Shown: positions 1-7,589 of the stretch, in pieces | Layout: every line of letters begins with the position of its first letter | Numbering within the stretch: position 1 is the first letter of the stretch | Source of the DNA: Actinomadura xylanilytica | GTDB lineage: Bacteria; Actinomycetota; Actinomycetes; Streptosporangiales; Streptosporangiaceae | DNA length: 64,000 nt | Assembly: GCF_030283145.1 (NCBI RefSeq) | Contig: NZ_JASNWE010000004.1 | Location: 861,704 to 925,703, forward strand | Reading direction: 5' to 3' | Program-made: the position numbers and the translations under genes | The notes under the pieces: generated by a model | Seen by the model: only the letters and a program-made list of their open reading frames with translations | Database searches by the model: none | What the model was told of the DNA's origin: nothing

Positions 1-1464
1 CTTGTCGTTGACGTAGAAGTTGCCCGCCGCGAACCGCAGCCGCTCGGTCGCGTCCGCGATCACCGCCCGGTCCCGCGCGACGATCGCGCCGGTCAGCCCG
101 TACGGCGCGACGCCCTCCATCTGGGCGAGCATCGCGTCGTAGTCGCCGTCGTCGTACACCAGGACGCCGAGGATCGGCCCGAAGTACTCGGTGGTGAAGA
201 TCTCGTCGTCCGGGTCGGAGCACTCCAGGACGGTCGGCCGGACGAAGTAGCCCACCGAGTCGTCCAGGTCGCCGCCGGCCAGGATCCGGACGGTGTCGAG
301 CGCCGCGGCCCGCTCGATCGCGGTCCGGTGCTTGGCGAACGCCCGCTCGTCGATCACCGCGCCCATGAACGCCGACAGGTCGGTGCCGACGTTCCCCATG
401 GTGAGCGCGTCGACCTCGGCGCACAGGTCGTCGCGGATCCGGTTCCAGAGCGAGCGGGGGACGTAGGCGCGGGACGCGGCCGAGCACTTCTGCCCCTGGT
501 ACTCGAACGCGCCCCGGATCAGCGCGGTCTTCAGCACCGCCGGGTCGGCGGAGGCGTGCGCGACCACGAAGTCCTTGCCGCCGGTCTCGCCGACCACCCT
601 CGGGTAGCCGTGGTAGCCGCCGATGTTCTCGCCGACCGTCCGCCACAGGTGCTGGAAGGTGCCGGTCGAGCCGGTGAAGTGGATCCCGGCGAGGTCGGGC
701 CGCGGCAGCGCCGCCTCCGACACCGCCCGCCCGTCCCCGGTGACCAGGTTGACCACGCCGGGCGGCAGCCCCGCCTCCTCCAGCACCCGCAGGGTGAAGT
801 GCGCGGCGAGCTGCTGGGTCTGCGCCGGCTTCCACACCACCACGTTGCCCATCAGCGCGGGCGCGGTCGGCAGGTTCCCGGCGATCGCGGAGAAGTTGAA
901 CGGGGTGATCGCCAGGACGAAGCCCTCCAGCGGCCGGTACTCCATCCGGTTCCACACCCCGGGCGGGGAGCTGGGCTGCTGGGCGTGGATCCGGCGGGCG
1001 AAGTCGACGTTGAACCGCCAGAAGTCGATCAGCTCGCAGGCCGCGTCGATCTCCGCCTGCTGGATCGACTTGGACTGCCCGAGGATGGTGGCGGCGTTCA
1101 CCGTGGACCGCCACGGTCCCGCCAGCAGGTCGGCCGCCCTGAGCAGGATCGCGGCCCGGTCGTCGAACGGCGTCGCCCGCCAGCCCGGGGCCGCCTCGCG
1201 GGCCGCGTCGATCGCGGCGCCCACGTCGGCGGCCGTCGCGTTCCCCATCCGGCCGAGCACGTGCCCGTGGTCGTGCGGCTCGACCAGGTCGATGGGCGCG
1301 CCCCCGCCGAGCCGCCGCTCGCCGCCGATCGTCATGGTCAGCTCGGTGTGCCCGCCGGCGAGCTCCCCGATCCGGGTCTCCAGCGCGGCCCGCTCGGCGC
1401 TGCCGGGCGCGTATCCCTTGGCCGGTTCGTTGTGCGGTTCGGGGACGGTGGTGACGGCGTCCAT
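1..1464 (-). CDS. pruA: L-glutamate gamma-semialdehyde (1-pyrroline-5-carboxylate) dehydrogenase, 3' end outside window
   Basis: This enzyme oxidises glutamate semialdehyde to glutamate with NAD in proline catabolism, in the cytoplasm. The reading frame runs from an ATG at 1464 to base 1 without a stop, giving 488 residues. The family is usually about 540, so roughly 50 C-terminal residues are missing. Visible landmarks are the aldehyde-dehydrogenase glutamate segment GETGGKDF, the catalytic cysteine in YQGQKCSAASRAY, and the cofactor-side stretch ITPFNFSAIAGN. The long N-terminal part (EPAKGYAPGS through LTMTIGGERR) is typical of the PruA/RocA subgroup. No proline dehydrogenase gene is visible downstream of it inside the window, but it could lie just outside. 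Confidence 0.93.
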   Translation of the reverse strand, partial: MDAVTTVPEPHNEPAKGYAPGSAERAALETRIGELAGGHTELTMTIGGERRLGGGAPIDLVEPHDHGHVLGRMGNATAADVGAAIDAAREAAPGWRATPFDDRAAILLRAADLLAGPWRSTVNAATILGQSKSIQQAEIDAACELIDFWRFNVDFARRIHAQQPSSPPGVWNRMEYRPLEGFVLAITPFNFSAIAGNLPTAPALMGNVVVWKPAQTQQLAAHFTLRVLEEAGLPPGVVNLVTGDGRAVSEAALPRPDLAGIHFTGSTGTFQHLWRTVGENIGGYHGYPRVVGETGGKDFVVAHASADPAVLKTALIRGAFEYQGQKCSAASRAYVPRSLWNRIRDDLCAEVDALTMGNVGTDLSAFMGAVIDERAFAKHRTAIERAAALDTVRILAGGDLDDSVGYFVRPTVLECSDPDDEIFTTEYFGPILGVLVYDDGDYDAMLAQMEGVAPYGLTGAIVARDRAVIADATERLRFAAGNFYVNDK

Positions 1465-1579
1465 ACGGTGCTCCCTGAGGTCCGACATCGTCGTCGATGC
1501 GCGGGAGGGGCCCGTCCGGCGACGCGGAGGTCACCCCCTCGATGTTCGAGACCTACCCGCGGGTGCGCGGGTGACGCCC

Positions 1580-2077
1580 TCAGACGGCCAGGTGAGCGAG
1601 TTCCTGGGTGGCGTACCAGAGCAGCTCATGGTCCTCGGCGCCGTCGATGAGGACGTGGGCGTCCTCGTCGCCCGCGCCCGCGGCGGCCAGCGCGAGCGCG
1701 GCGGCGCGCACGTCGTCGGAAGCGGCCTCGTCGTCCACGTGACCGGCCGCGATCCTCTTCCACGGCACCGCCGCGGTGATCTCGACCAGGGCCGGGGCGT
1801 CCTCGTCCCCCGCCGACCGGACGACCTGGTCGGGCATCTCGGCCGCGAGCACCACCCGCCGGGCCGGGGCCTCGCCGAGGGAGGCGGCGAGCAGGCGCAG
1901 GGAGGCCCGCGCGGCGGCGGTCATCGCCGCGTACTCCAGCTCCTCCTCGTCACCGCCCGCGTACCACTCGCGCAGGGCGGGGGTCACCGCGTACGCGGCG
2001 AGCGGGGCGGGACCGGCCTCGCGGGCGGTGCGGACGCCGGCGAGACCGGCGAGCGTGGACGGCAGGTAGACGCGCAT
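1580..2077 (-). CDS. Conserved actinobacterial protein, DUF6912-like
   Basis: This is a 165-residue acidic, alanine-rich soluble protein starting MRVYLPSTLAGLAG. The opening and the overall pattern match the small actinobacterial family I know as DUF6912, but that assignment is from memory. There is no signal peptide, membrane segment or obvious catalytic motif. It follows the HAD hydrolase gene by 12 bases on the same strand, so the two are probably co-transcribed. Function is unknown. Confidence 0.8.
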   Translation of the reverse strand: MRVYLPSTLAGLAGVRTAREAGPAPLAAYAVTPALREWYAGGDEEELEYAAMTAAARASLRLLAASLGEAPARRVVLAAEMPDQVVRSAGDEDAPALVEITAAVPWKRIAAGHVDDEAASDDVRAAALALAAAGAGDEDAHVLIDGAEDHELLWYATQELAHLAV

Positions 2078-2089
2078 CCCGCCATTGTC

Positions 2090-2725
2090 TCAGCGCAGCA
2101 GGCCGAGGTCGCGGAGCGTCCCGATGGTCGCGGCGGGGTCGGTGTGGTGGATCCCCTGGAGGCCGAAGGCCTCGGCGGCGGTGATGTTGTGCTCGATGTC
2201 GTCGATGAACACGCACTCCTCGGGGGCCAGCCCGATCAGCTCGACCGCGTGCCGGAAGATCCGCTCGTCCGGCTTGCGCATCCCGACCTCGCCGGAGATC
2301 ACCACGGCGTCGAACAGGCCGGCGAACAGGTCGCGGGGGTAGTCGTTGCCCCAGGAGTTGGACAGCAGCGCGGTGCGCGTCCCCGCCGCGCGGGCCGCGC
2401 GCAGCGCCTCGTACATCGGCTCGACCGGATCGAACGCGCCGAACATGCGGCGGATCAGCCCCGCCGCGGCCACCGGCCCGCCGTCCACGGTGCGCAGCTC
2501 GGCGGCCAGCAGCCGCTCGAACTCGGCGGGTTCGAGCGACCCGTCCTCGAGCCCGTGGACCGGGTTGAGCCCCTCGCCGCTGTACGCCTGCTTCACCCAG
2601 GCGCGCATCACCGACCCGTACCGGACCAGGTCGATCCGGTCGGCCTCCAGCCACACGCCGACCGCGTCGTTCAGCGGGGAGGTCAGCACCCCGCCCCAAT
2701 CGGTGATCACGCCCTTGATCGTCAC
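2090..2725 (-). CDS. HAD-superfamily hydrolase (HAD-IA)
   Basis: This is a predicted phosphatase-type hydrolase of 211 residues. Motif I is ITDWGGVLTS, with the nucleophile Asp but Gly where many HADs carry the second (acid/base) Asp. The same DxG form is common in the epoxide-hydrolase-N-terminal-like and YihX-like HAD branch. Motif II is LLSNSW, and motif III/IV is centred on RKPDERIFRHAVE and ECVFIDDIEHN. An in-frame ATG at 2788 exists, but it would overlap the divergent acyl-CoA dehydrogenase start. The GTG at 2725 directly precedes the conserved IKGVITDWGGV segment and is preferred. The substrate is unknown. It is probably in an operon with the small protein downstream. Confidence 0.85.
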   Translation of the reverse strand: MTIKGVITDWGGVLTSPLNDAVGVWLEADRIDLVRYGSVMRAWVKQAYSGEGLNPVHGLEDGSLEPAEFERLLAAELRTVDGGPVAAAGLIRRMFGAFDPVEPMYEALRAARAAGTRTALLSNSWGNDYPRDLFAGLFDAVVISGEVGMRKPDERIFRHAVELIGLAPEECVFIDDIEHNITAAEAFGLQGIHHTDPAATIGTLRDLGLLR

Positions 2726-2786
2726 GGTTCGATGGTAGGCGATCCCGGCACCGCGGACCGAACGGCGTTCTGCCAAACTGGCCGCC

Positions 2787-3980
2787 ATGGACTTCGAACT
2801 GAGCCCGAAAGCACGGGACTACCAGGGAAGACTGCAGGAGTTCATGGACGGGCACGTGTACCCGGCCGAGCCGGTCTACACGGCCTGGCGGGCGGAGCAC
2901 GACCCGCACGCCCTGCCGCCCGTCGTCGAGGACCTCAAGGCCGAGGCGCGGCGGCGCGGCCTGTGGAACCTCTTCCTGCCGGACGTCTCCGGGCTGTCCA
3001 ACCTGGAGTACGCCACGCTGGCCGAGCTGACGGGCCGCTCCCCCGACCTGGCGCCCGAGGCGGTCAACTGCGCCGCCCCCGACACCGGGAACATGGAAGT
3101 CCTGCACATGTTCGGGACCGGCGCGCAGAAGGACCGCTGGCTCACCCCGCTGCTGAACGGCGAGATCCGCTCCTCGTTCGCGATGACCGAGCCGGAGGTG
3201 GCCTCCTCGGACGCCACCAACATCACCACCAGGATCGTCCGCGACGGCGACGAGTACGTGATCAACGGCCGCAAGTGGTGGATCACCGGCGCCGCCGACG
3301 AGCGCTGCAAGATCTTCATCGTGATGGGCAAGACCGACCCGGACGCCCCCGCGCACCGCCAGCAGTCCCAGGTCCTGGTCCCCCGCGACACCCCCGGCGT
3401 GACGGTGCTGCGCCACCTCCCCGTCTTCGGCTACCAGGACCAGCACGGCCACTCGGAGATCCTTTTCGAGGACGTCCGCGTCCCGGTGACCAACCTGATC
3501 GCCGCCGAGGGCGACGGCTTCATGATCGCCCAAGCCCGCCTGGGCCCCGGCCGCATCCACCACTGCATGCGCGCCCTGGGCATGGCCGAACGCGCCCTGG
3601 AGCTGATGTGCCGCCGCGCCGCCGACCGGGTCGCCTTCGGCCGCCCCCTGGCCGCCCAGGGCGTCGTCCGCGAGCAGATCGCCGAGTCCCGCATGGCGAT
3701 CGAGCAGGCCCGCCTCCTCACCCTCAAGACCGCCTGGCTCATCGACCGCGACGGCGCGAGAGGCGCCCGCTCCGAGATCGCCGCCATCAAGGTGGTGGTC
3801 CCGAGGATCGCGCACGAGGTCCTGGACCGCGCCATCCAGATCCACGGCGGCGCCGGCGTCTCCGACGACACTCCCCTGGCCGCCATGTACGCCTGGGTCC
3901 GGGCCATGCGCATCTTCGACGGCCCGGACGAGGTCCACGTCCGCACCGTGGCCCGCCAGGAACTCCGCAAGTACGAATGA
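2787..3980 (+). CDS. Acyl-CoA dehydrogenase, ACAD11/FadE-like
   Basis: This is a flavoprotein of 397 residues that should introduce a trans-2 double bond into an acyl-CoA in beta-oxidation. The acyl-CoA dehydrogenase N-terminal helical domain is about 5-125. The middle beta domain has AMTEPEVASSDATN and WWITGA near 130-170, and the C-terminal helical domain has ARLGPGRIHHCMRALG near 250-265. Instead of the classical EGT catalytic-loop form it carries RIFDGPDEVHVRTVARQEL near the C-terminus. That is the form seen in ACAD10/11-type and some mycobacterial FadE proteins. It is divergent from the HAD gene with a spacer of about 60 bases. The chain-length preference cannot be read from the sequence. 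Confidence 0.92.
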   Translation: MDFELSPKARDYQGRLQEFMDGHVYPAEPVYTAWRAEHDPHALPPVVEDLKAEARRRGLWNLFLPDVSGLSNLEYATLAELTGRSPDLAPEAVNCAAPDTGNMEVLHMFGTGAQKDRWLTPLLNGEIRSSFAMTEPEVASSDATNITTRIVRDGDEYVINGRKWWITGAADERCKIFIVMGKTDPDAPAHRQQSQVLVPRDTPGVTVLRHLPVFGYQDQHGHSEILFEDVRVPVTNLIAAEGDGFMIAQARLGPGRIHHCMRALGMAERALELMCRRAADRVAFGRPLAAQGVVREQIAESRMAIEQARLLTLKTAWLIDRDGARGARSEIAAIKVVVPRIAHEVLDRAIQIHGGAGVSDDTPLAAMYAWVRAMRIFDGPDEVHVRTVARQELRKYE

Positions 3981-3989
3981 CCCCCTCGA

Positions 3990-4160
3990 ACGGAACCCCA
4001 ACCCGCAGCGGGTTTGGGTGAACCTCAGCCCGCAGAGGGGGGTTAGGGGGGAACCCCCAAGCGGGGGCTTGGGGGGCGCGCCCCCCAACGGGCCGAACGT
4101 CCGCAGCGAAGCAAGGACGTTCGGCCCGCCCCGGGGGGTCTGGGGGGTCGCCCCCCCAGG
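3990..4160. repeat. Cluster of G/C-tract inverted repeats between convergent genes
   Basis: The spacer between the acyl-CoA dehydrogenase and murQ is packed with runs of five or more G or C and nested inverted repeats. One perfect 9-bp stem pairs 4054-4062 with 4067-4075 across a GGGG loop. A second, 13-bp stem lies at 4090-4127. Further G6/C7 blocks at 4131-4159 can pair with each other. This style of intergenic palindrome array is known in Streptosporangiales genomes (family knowledge from memory). It may act as a bidirectional terminator or be a mobile REP-like element. Confidence 0.7.
4090..4127. terminator. 13-bp stem-loop, likely bidirectional terminator
   Basis: The arm GGGCCGAACGTCC (4090-4102) is perfectly complementary to GGACGTTCGGCCC (4115-4127) with a 12-base loop. 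It lies between the 3' ends of two convergent genes. There is no T tract, as is usual for high-GC actinobacterial terminators. Confidence 0.65.
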
Positions 4161-5057
4161 TCAAGCAGAACGGAGTCTTTGGAGGGCTTCTCGGACGCCG
4201 CCGTCGGTTTCTTCGAGGACGATGGTCGCGCGGGCGGCGGGGACTTCGCCGAGAAGGGAAACCAGGGCGACCCGGGTGTTCCCTCCGGCTTCGGCGAGGG
4301 CGTGTTCGCAGGTGCGGGCGTCCATGCCGGTCGCCTCGGTGAGGATGCGCACCAGCCGGGCGCGCAGCTTGGCGTTGAGGGCGTTGACGCTGACCATCAG
4401 GTTGGAGTAGGTGCGGCCCATCCTGATCATCAGGGTGGTGGAGAACGAGTTGAGCACCAGCTTGGTGGCGGTGCCGGCCTTCATCCGGGTGGATCCGCTG
4501 ATCACTTCGGGTCCGGTGGCGAGCCCGATGTGCACCTCCACCTCGTCCCGGTGCGGTGTGCGCGGGTTGCAGCTGATCAGCGCGGTGCGGGCCCCGGCGG
4601 CGGCGGAGGCGCGCAGGGCGCCCAGCACGTAGGGGGTCCGGCCGCTGGCGGCGATGCCGACGGCGATGTCGCCGGGCCGTACTTCGGCGGCGTCGGCGGC
4701 GCCGAGGTCGGTGTCGTCCTCGACGTCGGAGACGGCCTGCGAGAGCGCGCCGAAGCCGCCCGCCTGGTGGGCGACGACCCGGCCCCAGATGCCGAACGTG
4801 GGTGGCAGTTCGGCGGCGTCGAGCACCGCGAGCCGTCCCGAGGTGCCGGCCCCGAAGTAGTGCACCCGGCCGCCGGCGCGCAGCGAGTCGACGGCTAGGT
4901 CGACCAGGCGCGCGATCTCCGGCAGGACGGCCGCCACAACCGTCGGGACGGTGGCGTCCTCGCTGTTGATCCGGCGGAGTACTTCGATGGTGGGCAGCGT
5001 GTCGACGTCGAGGGTCCGCGGGTTGCGGCCCTCGGTGGGGAGCTCGCAGTCGATCAC
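4161..5057 (-). CDS. murQ: N-acetylmuramic acid 6-phosphate etherase
   Basis: MurQ cleaves the lactyl ether of MurNAc 6-phosphate, giving GlcNAc 6-phosphate and D-lactate in peptidoglycan recycling. The product is 298 residues, the normal family size. It opens with the family signature LPTEGRNPRTLDVDTLPTIE, followed by a SIS sugar-phosphate fold with HYFGAGTSGRLAVLDAAELPPTFG near 66-89 and GIAASGRTPYVLGAL near 135-149. It also carries PEVISGSTRMKAGTATK, another conserved MurQ stretch. Its ATG overlaps the repressor stop by four bases, so the two form an operon with repressor first. The product GlcNAc 6-phosphate is the substrate of NagA encoded 11 kb away. Confidence 0.96.
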   Translation of the reverse strand: MIDCELPTEGRNPRTLDVDTLPTIEVLRRINSEDATVPTVVAAVLPEIARLVDLAVDSLRAGGRVHYFGAGTSGRLAVLDAAELPPTFGIWGRVVAHQAGGFGALSQAVSDVEDDTDLGAADAAEVRPGDIAVGIAASGRTPYVLGALRASAAAGARTALISCNPRTPHRDEVEVHIGLATGPEVISGSTRMKAGTATKLVLNSFSTTLMIRMGRTYSNLMVSVNALNAKLRARLVRILTEATGMDARTCEHALAEAGGNTRVALVSLLGEVPAARATIVLEETDGGVREALQRLRSA

Positions 5058-6016
5058 CGACGCCTCCGGTCGGGTCGCACGGTCCTGCCGCGGACCGCCT
5101 CGAAAGTGGCTTCCAGGGCCTTGCGGGTCGGCGCGTAGGTGCGCTGCGCGACGCCGACGAACACACAGTCGACCACGGTGAGCTGCGCGAGCCGGCTGGC
5201 GGTCGCGCCGGATCGGAAGGTGGTCTCCCGTGCCGCGGTGGTCAGGATGAGGTCGGCCACCTCGGCGATGGGCGACTTGGGGAAGTTGGTCAGGGCGACG
5301 GTCGTCACGCCGCGGCTCCTGGCCACTTCGAGGGCGTCGATGGTCTCGACGGTCGCGCCGGTGTGGGAGATGCCGATCGCCACGTCACCGTGGCCCAGCA
5401 CCGCGGCGCTGGTCAGCATGATGTGGGCGTCCGACCAGGCCGAGCAGACCCGGCCGATGCGGTGCAGCTTCTGCTGGAAGTCGGCCGCCACGTGGGCGCT
5501 CGCGCCGACCCCGTAGACGTCGACGCGTTCGGCGGCGACGATGGCGTCGACGACCTGCTCCAGCATCTTGATGTCGAGCTGGGCCGCGGTCTCCTCCACG
5601 GCCCGCGCGTCGGCGAAGCACACCTTCTCCACGATCTGCTCGAGTGAGTCGTCGGGGCTGATGTCGCTGCCGATGACCCGTCCGCCGCTGGCGCTCTGCG
5701 CCCGGCCCGCCTCGGTGGCCAGGGTCAGCCGCAGTTCGGGGTAACCATGGAACCCGATCGCCCGACAGAACCTGATGACGGTGGTCTCGGAGGTGCCGCA
5801 GTTCTGGGCGAGTTCGGTGATGGTCGAGTTGGCGACCCCTTCGGGGTCGTCGATGACACGCTGGGCGACACGCCGCTCAGCGGGGGGCAGGGATGGCAGC
5901 AGCGAGCGCACCCGTACCACGGTGCTCAGCGGCGTCGGCTCCTTGGGCGCCGCGTCGTCCCTGGGCGCACCGGGCTCCCCTGTGCTCCCCGGATCGGGGC
6001 CGGTGGGTTTCCTCAT
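5054..6016 (-). CDS. murR: MurR/RpiR-family transcriptional regulator
   Basis: This is a 320-residue regulator. After a Pro/Thr-rich start, an RpiR-type helix-turn-helix occupies about 28-105 (LPPAERRVAQRVIDDP through GTSETTVIRFCRAIGFHGYPELR). A SIS sugar-phosphate-sensing domain follows at about 140-290 (VDVYGVGASAHVAADFQQKLHRIG, GISHTGATVETIDALE). Proteins of this architecture beside murQ usually repress it and are released by MurNAc 6-phosphate or a related ester; that role is inferred here. Gene order is regulator then murQ with a four-base overlap. A 13-bp palindrome sits two bases upstream of its start codon and is a good candidate operator. That would allow control of this operon and of the divergent kinase gene. 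Confidence 0.9.
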   Translation of the reverse strand: MRKPTGPDPGSTGEPGAPRDDAAPKEPTPLSTVVRVRSLLPSLPPAERRVAQRVIDDPEGVANSTITELAQNCGTSETTVIRFCRAIGFHGYPELRLTLATEAGRAQSASGGRVIGSDISPDDSLEQIVEKVCFADARAVEETAAQLDIKMLEQVVDAIVAAERVDVYGVGASAHVAADFQQKLHRIGRVCSAWSDAHIMLTSAAVLGHGDVAIGISHTGATVETIDALEVARSRGVTTVALTNFPKSPIAEVADLILTTAARETTFRSGATASRLAQLTVVDCVFVGVAQRTYAPTRKALEATFEAVRGRTVRPDRRRR

Positions 6017-6018
6017 GG

Positions 6019-6031
6019 AAGAAATTTTCTT
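6019..6031. promoter_or_regulatory. Palindromic candidate operator for the RpiR regulator
   Basis: The sequence AAGAAA-T-TTTCTT has perfect 6-bp arms around one central base. It lies in the short divergent spacer between murR and the kinase gene, overlapping the murR ribosome-binding region. An A/T-rich palindrome in this GC-rich DNA is conspicuous. RpiR-family proteins commonly bind short A/T-rich palindromes. Binding here is inference. Confidence 0.55.
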
Positions 6032-6077
6032 ACTTCGAGGATGTCACGTCAACGGTAGAAAAGGCTACGGTCGCCAT

Positions 6078-7247
6078 GTGTTGACCCATTTGGCCGGTCC
6101 GTACGTGGTCGGTATTGACGCGGGTGGCACGAAGACCCGCTGTGTCGTACTGACGCTCGGGGGAGCCCTGGCCGGCACCGGCACCGGCCCCGGGGCCAAC
6201 CCCAACTCTGGGGGTGACACCGCCGGGGCGCTGACCACCGCCCTGCGGGAGGCGCTCGGTGACTTGGATCGTTCCCATGTGCTCACCGGCGTGTTCGGGA
6301 TCGCCGGCGCGGGCTCGGCGGGACGGCCCGCCGCGGTCGCGGGCGCGCGGCGGGCGTGGCACTCCGCCGGGCTGCACGGGGCCCCGGCGGTGGTGACCGA
6401 CATCGCGGTGGCGTTCGCCGCCGGGACCAGCGAGCCCAAAGGCATCGTGGTGTTCTCCGGCACCGGCGCCGGCGCCGCGGTGATCAGTGACGGCGCCATC
6501 GTCCAGCGCGCCGACGGCTACGGCTGGCTGGTCGGCGACGAGGGCTCGGCGGTGTGGCTCGGACGGGAGGCGGTCCGGGCCGCGCTCGCCGCCTACGACG
6601 GGCGCGGCTCCCCCACCCTGCTCACCGAGTCGGTCCCCCGCGCGCTGCTCGGCGGCGCGGTCGTCGCCGAGATCGACACCGGACCGCGCCGGCACCGGCA
6701 CCACCGGGCGCTGGCCTTGGCCGGCGCCCCTTCGCTGGCACCCGGCTCCCCCGTCCTCACGCCCGGCGTCCCGCCCCAGGGCGGCGGGACGGGCACCGCG
6801 GTGCTGATCCCGGGGGCGGCCCGCCCGCCCGCCGGGGAGTCACTGGACCGCGCGGCCCAGCACGAGCCGATCTCCGGGCCGCCGCCCAACCCGCAGCTCG
6901 CCCAGGCGATCATCAAGGAGGTGTACGGCCGGCCGCCCGCGGCGCTCGGCCGGCTCGGCCCGGTGGTCGCGGCGGCGGCGACCGCCGGCGACCCGGTGGC
7001 CCGGCGGATCACCGACGAGGCCGCCGAGTGGCTGCTCCGCGACGTCGACGCCGTCCGCCCGGCCCTCACCGACCCGTCCGCCCCGGTGGTCATGCACGGC
7101 TCGGTCCTGCGGGACGGGCCGGTCGCCGAGGCCGTCCGGACCGGGCTCAGCGACCGGTTCGCCACGCCCCCGCGCCGCGCGGGGGACGGCGCCGTGGGCG
7201 CGGCCGGACTGGCGCTGCGCCGTCTCGGCTTCCCCCTGCCCGACTGA
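6078..7247 (+). CDS. N-acetylglucosamine kinase, BadF/BadG/BcrA/BcrD ATPase family
   Basis: This is a predicted cytoplasmic sugar kinase of 389 residues that would phosphorylate free GlcNAc (or a related aminosugar). The actin-fold phosphate-1 motif is VVGIDAGGTKTRC near 11-22, phosphate-2 is VVFSGTGAGAAV near 124-135, and GYGWLVGDEGSAVWLGREAV near 147-166 is typical of GlcNAc kinases. An open frame extends upstream into murR antisense. The GTG at 6078, in the divergent spacer just before the kinase fold, is the sensible start. Residues about 201-272 form a Pro/Gly/His-rich, low-complexity insertion that most relatives lack; it is in frame and looks genuine. It is divergent from murR-murQ and shares the palindrome at 6019-6031. 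It would complement PTS import when GlcNAc enters unphosphorylated. Confidence 0.85.
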   Translation: MLTHLAGPYVVGIDAGGTKTRCVVLTLGGALAGTGTGPGANPNSGGDTAGALTTALREALGDLDRSHVLTGVFGIAGAGSAGRPAAVAGARRAWHSAGLHGAPAVVTDIAVAFAAGTSEPKGIVVFSGTGAGAAVISDGAIVQRADGYGWLVGDEGSAVWLGREAVRAALAAYDGRGSPTLLTESVPRALLGGAVVAEIDTGPRRHRHHRALALAGAPSLAPGSPVLTPGVPPQGGGTGTAVLIPGAARPPAGESLDRAAQHEPISGPPPNPQLAQAIIKEVYGRPPAALGRLGPVVAAAATAGDPVARRITDEAAEWLLRDVDAVRPALTDPSAPVVMHGSVLRDGPVAEAVRTGLSDRFATPPRRAGDGAVGAAGLALRRLGFPLPD

Positions 7248-7589
7248 CGCCCCCTCCTCTCGACCGTTCCCCACCTCCCTGCCTCCCCGGCTTCGGCCGT
7301 TTCGGCCGTTTCGGTTGCGTTGACCCGGTCCATCGTGACTAAGGTGTGATCACGGTGGATCGAGAACCGTTGGACCGGCCCTCTGGGCCGCGCTCCGCCG
7401 GGACCACCGGCCACAGGCGTGGCATGTGCTGTTTCGACTGCGTTTCAACGCAGCATCGTCCGTCCAGCTTGGGCCCCCTCCCCTATCGGCGGGCCGATCA
7501 GGCGTCCCCGGGACTCCCATCGCTCCCCCCGGCACGCCCCAGCACACCCGGACGAAGACCGAGTCCGCACTCCACGTCTTCGAGGTCGC
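7248..7589. other. Noncoding spacer upstream of the penicillin-binding protein gene
   Basis: There is no convincing gene here. It contains a short tandem repeat, TTCGGCCGT twice plus TTCGG (7292-7314). A TTGACC hexamer at 7320-7325 could be a -35 element, but the best -10-like hexamer (7345-7350) is 19 bases away, so promoter support is weak. An 8-bp palindrome GTGATCAC lies at 7346-7353. The open frame that continues through this stretch into the PBP gene has unlike composition and no ribosome-binding site. Confidence 0.4.

Noticed and set aside
328..4021. Long plus-strand open frames across pruA and its neighbours
   Set aside because: They are antisense shadows caused by high GC. They lack ribosome-binding sites, and their translations are Arg/Pro/Gly-rich, while the opposite strand encodes recognisable enzymes.
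5775..6077. N-terminal extension of the GlcNAc kinase frame
   Set aside because: It runs antisense through murR and through the operator palindrome. The conserved kinase fold begins right after the GTG at 6078.
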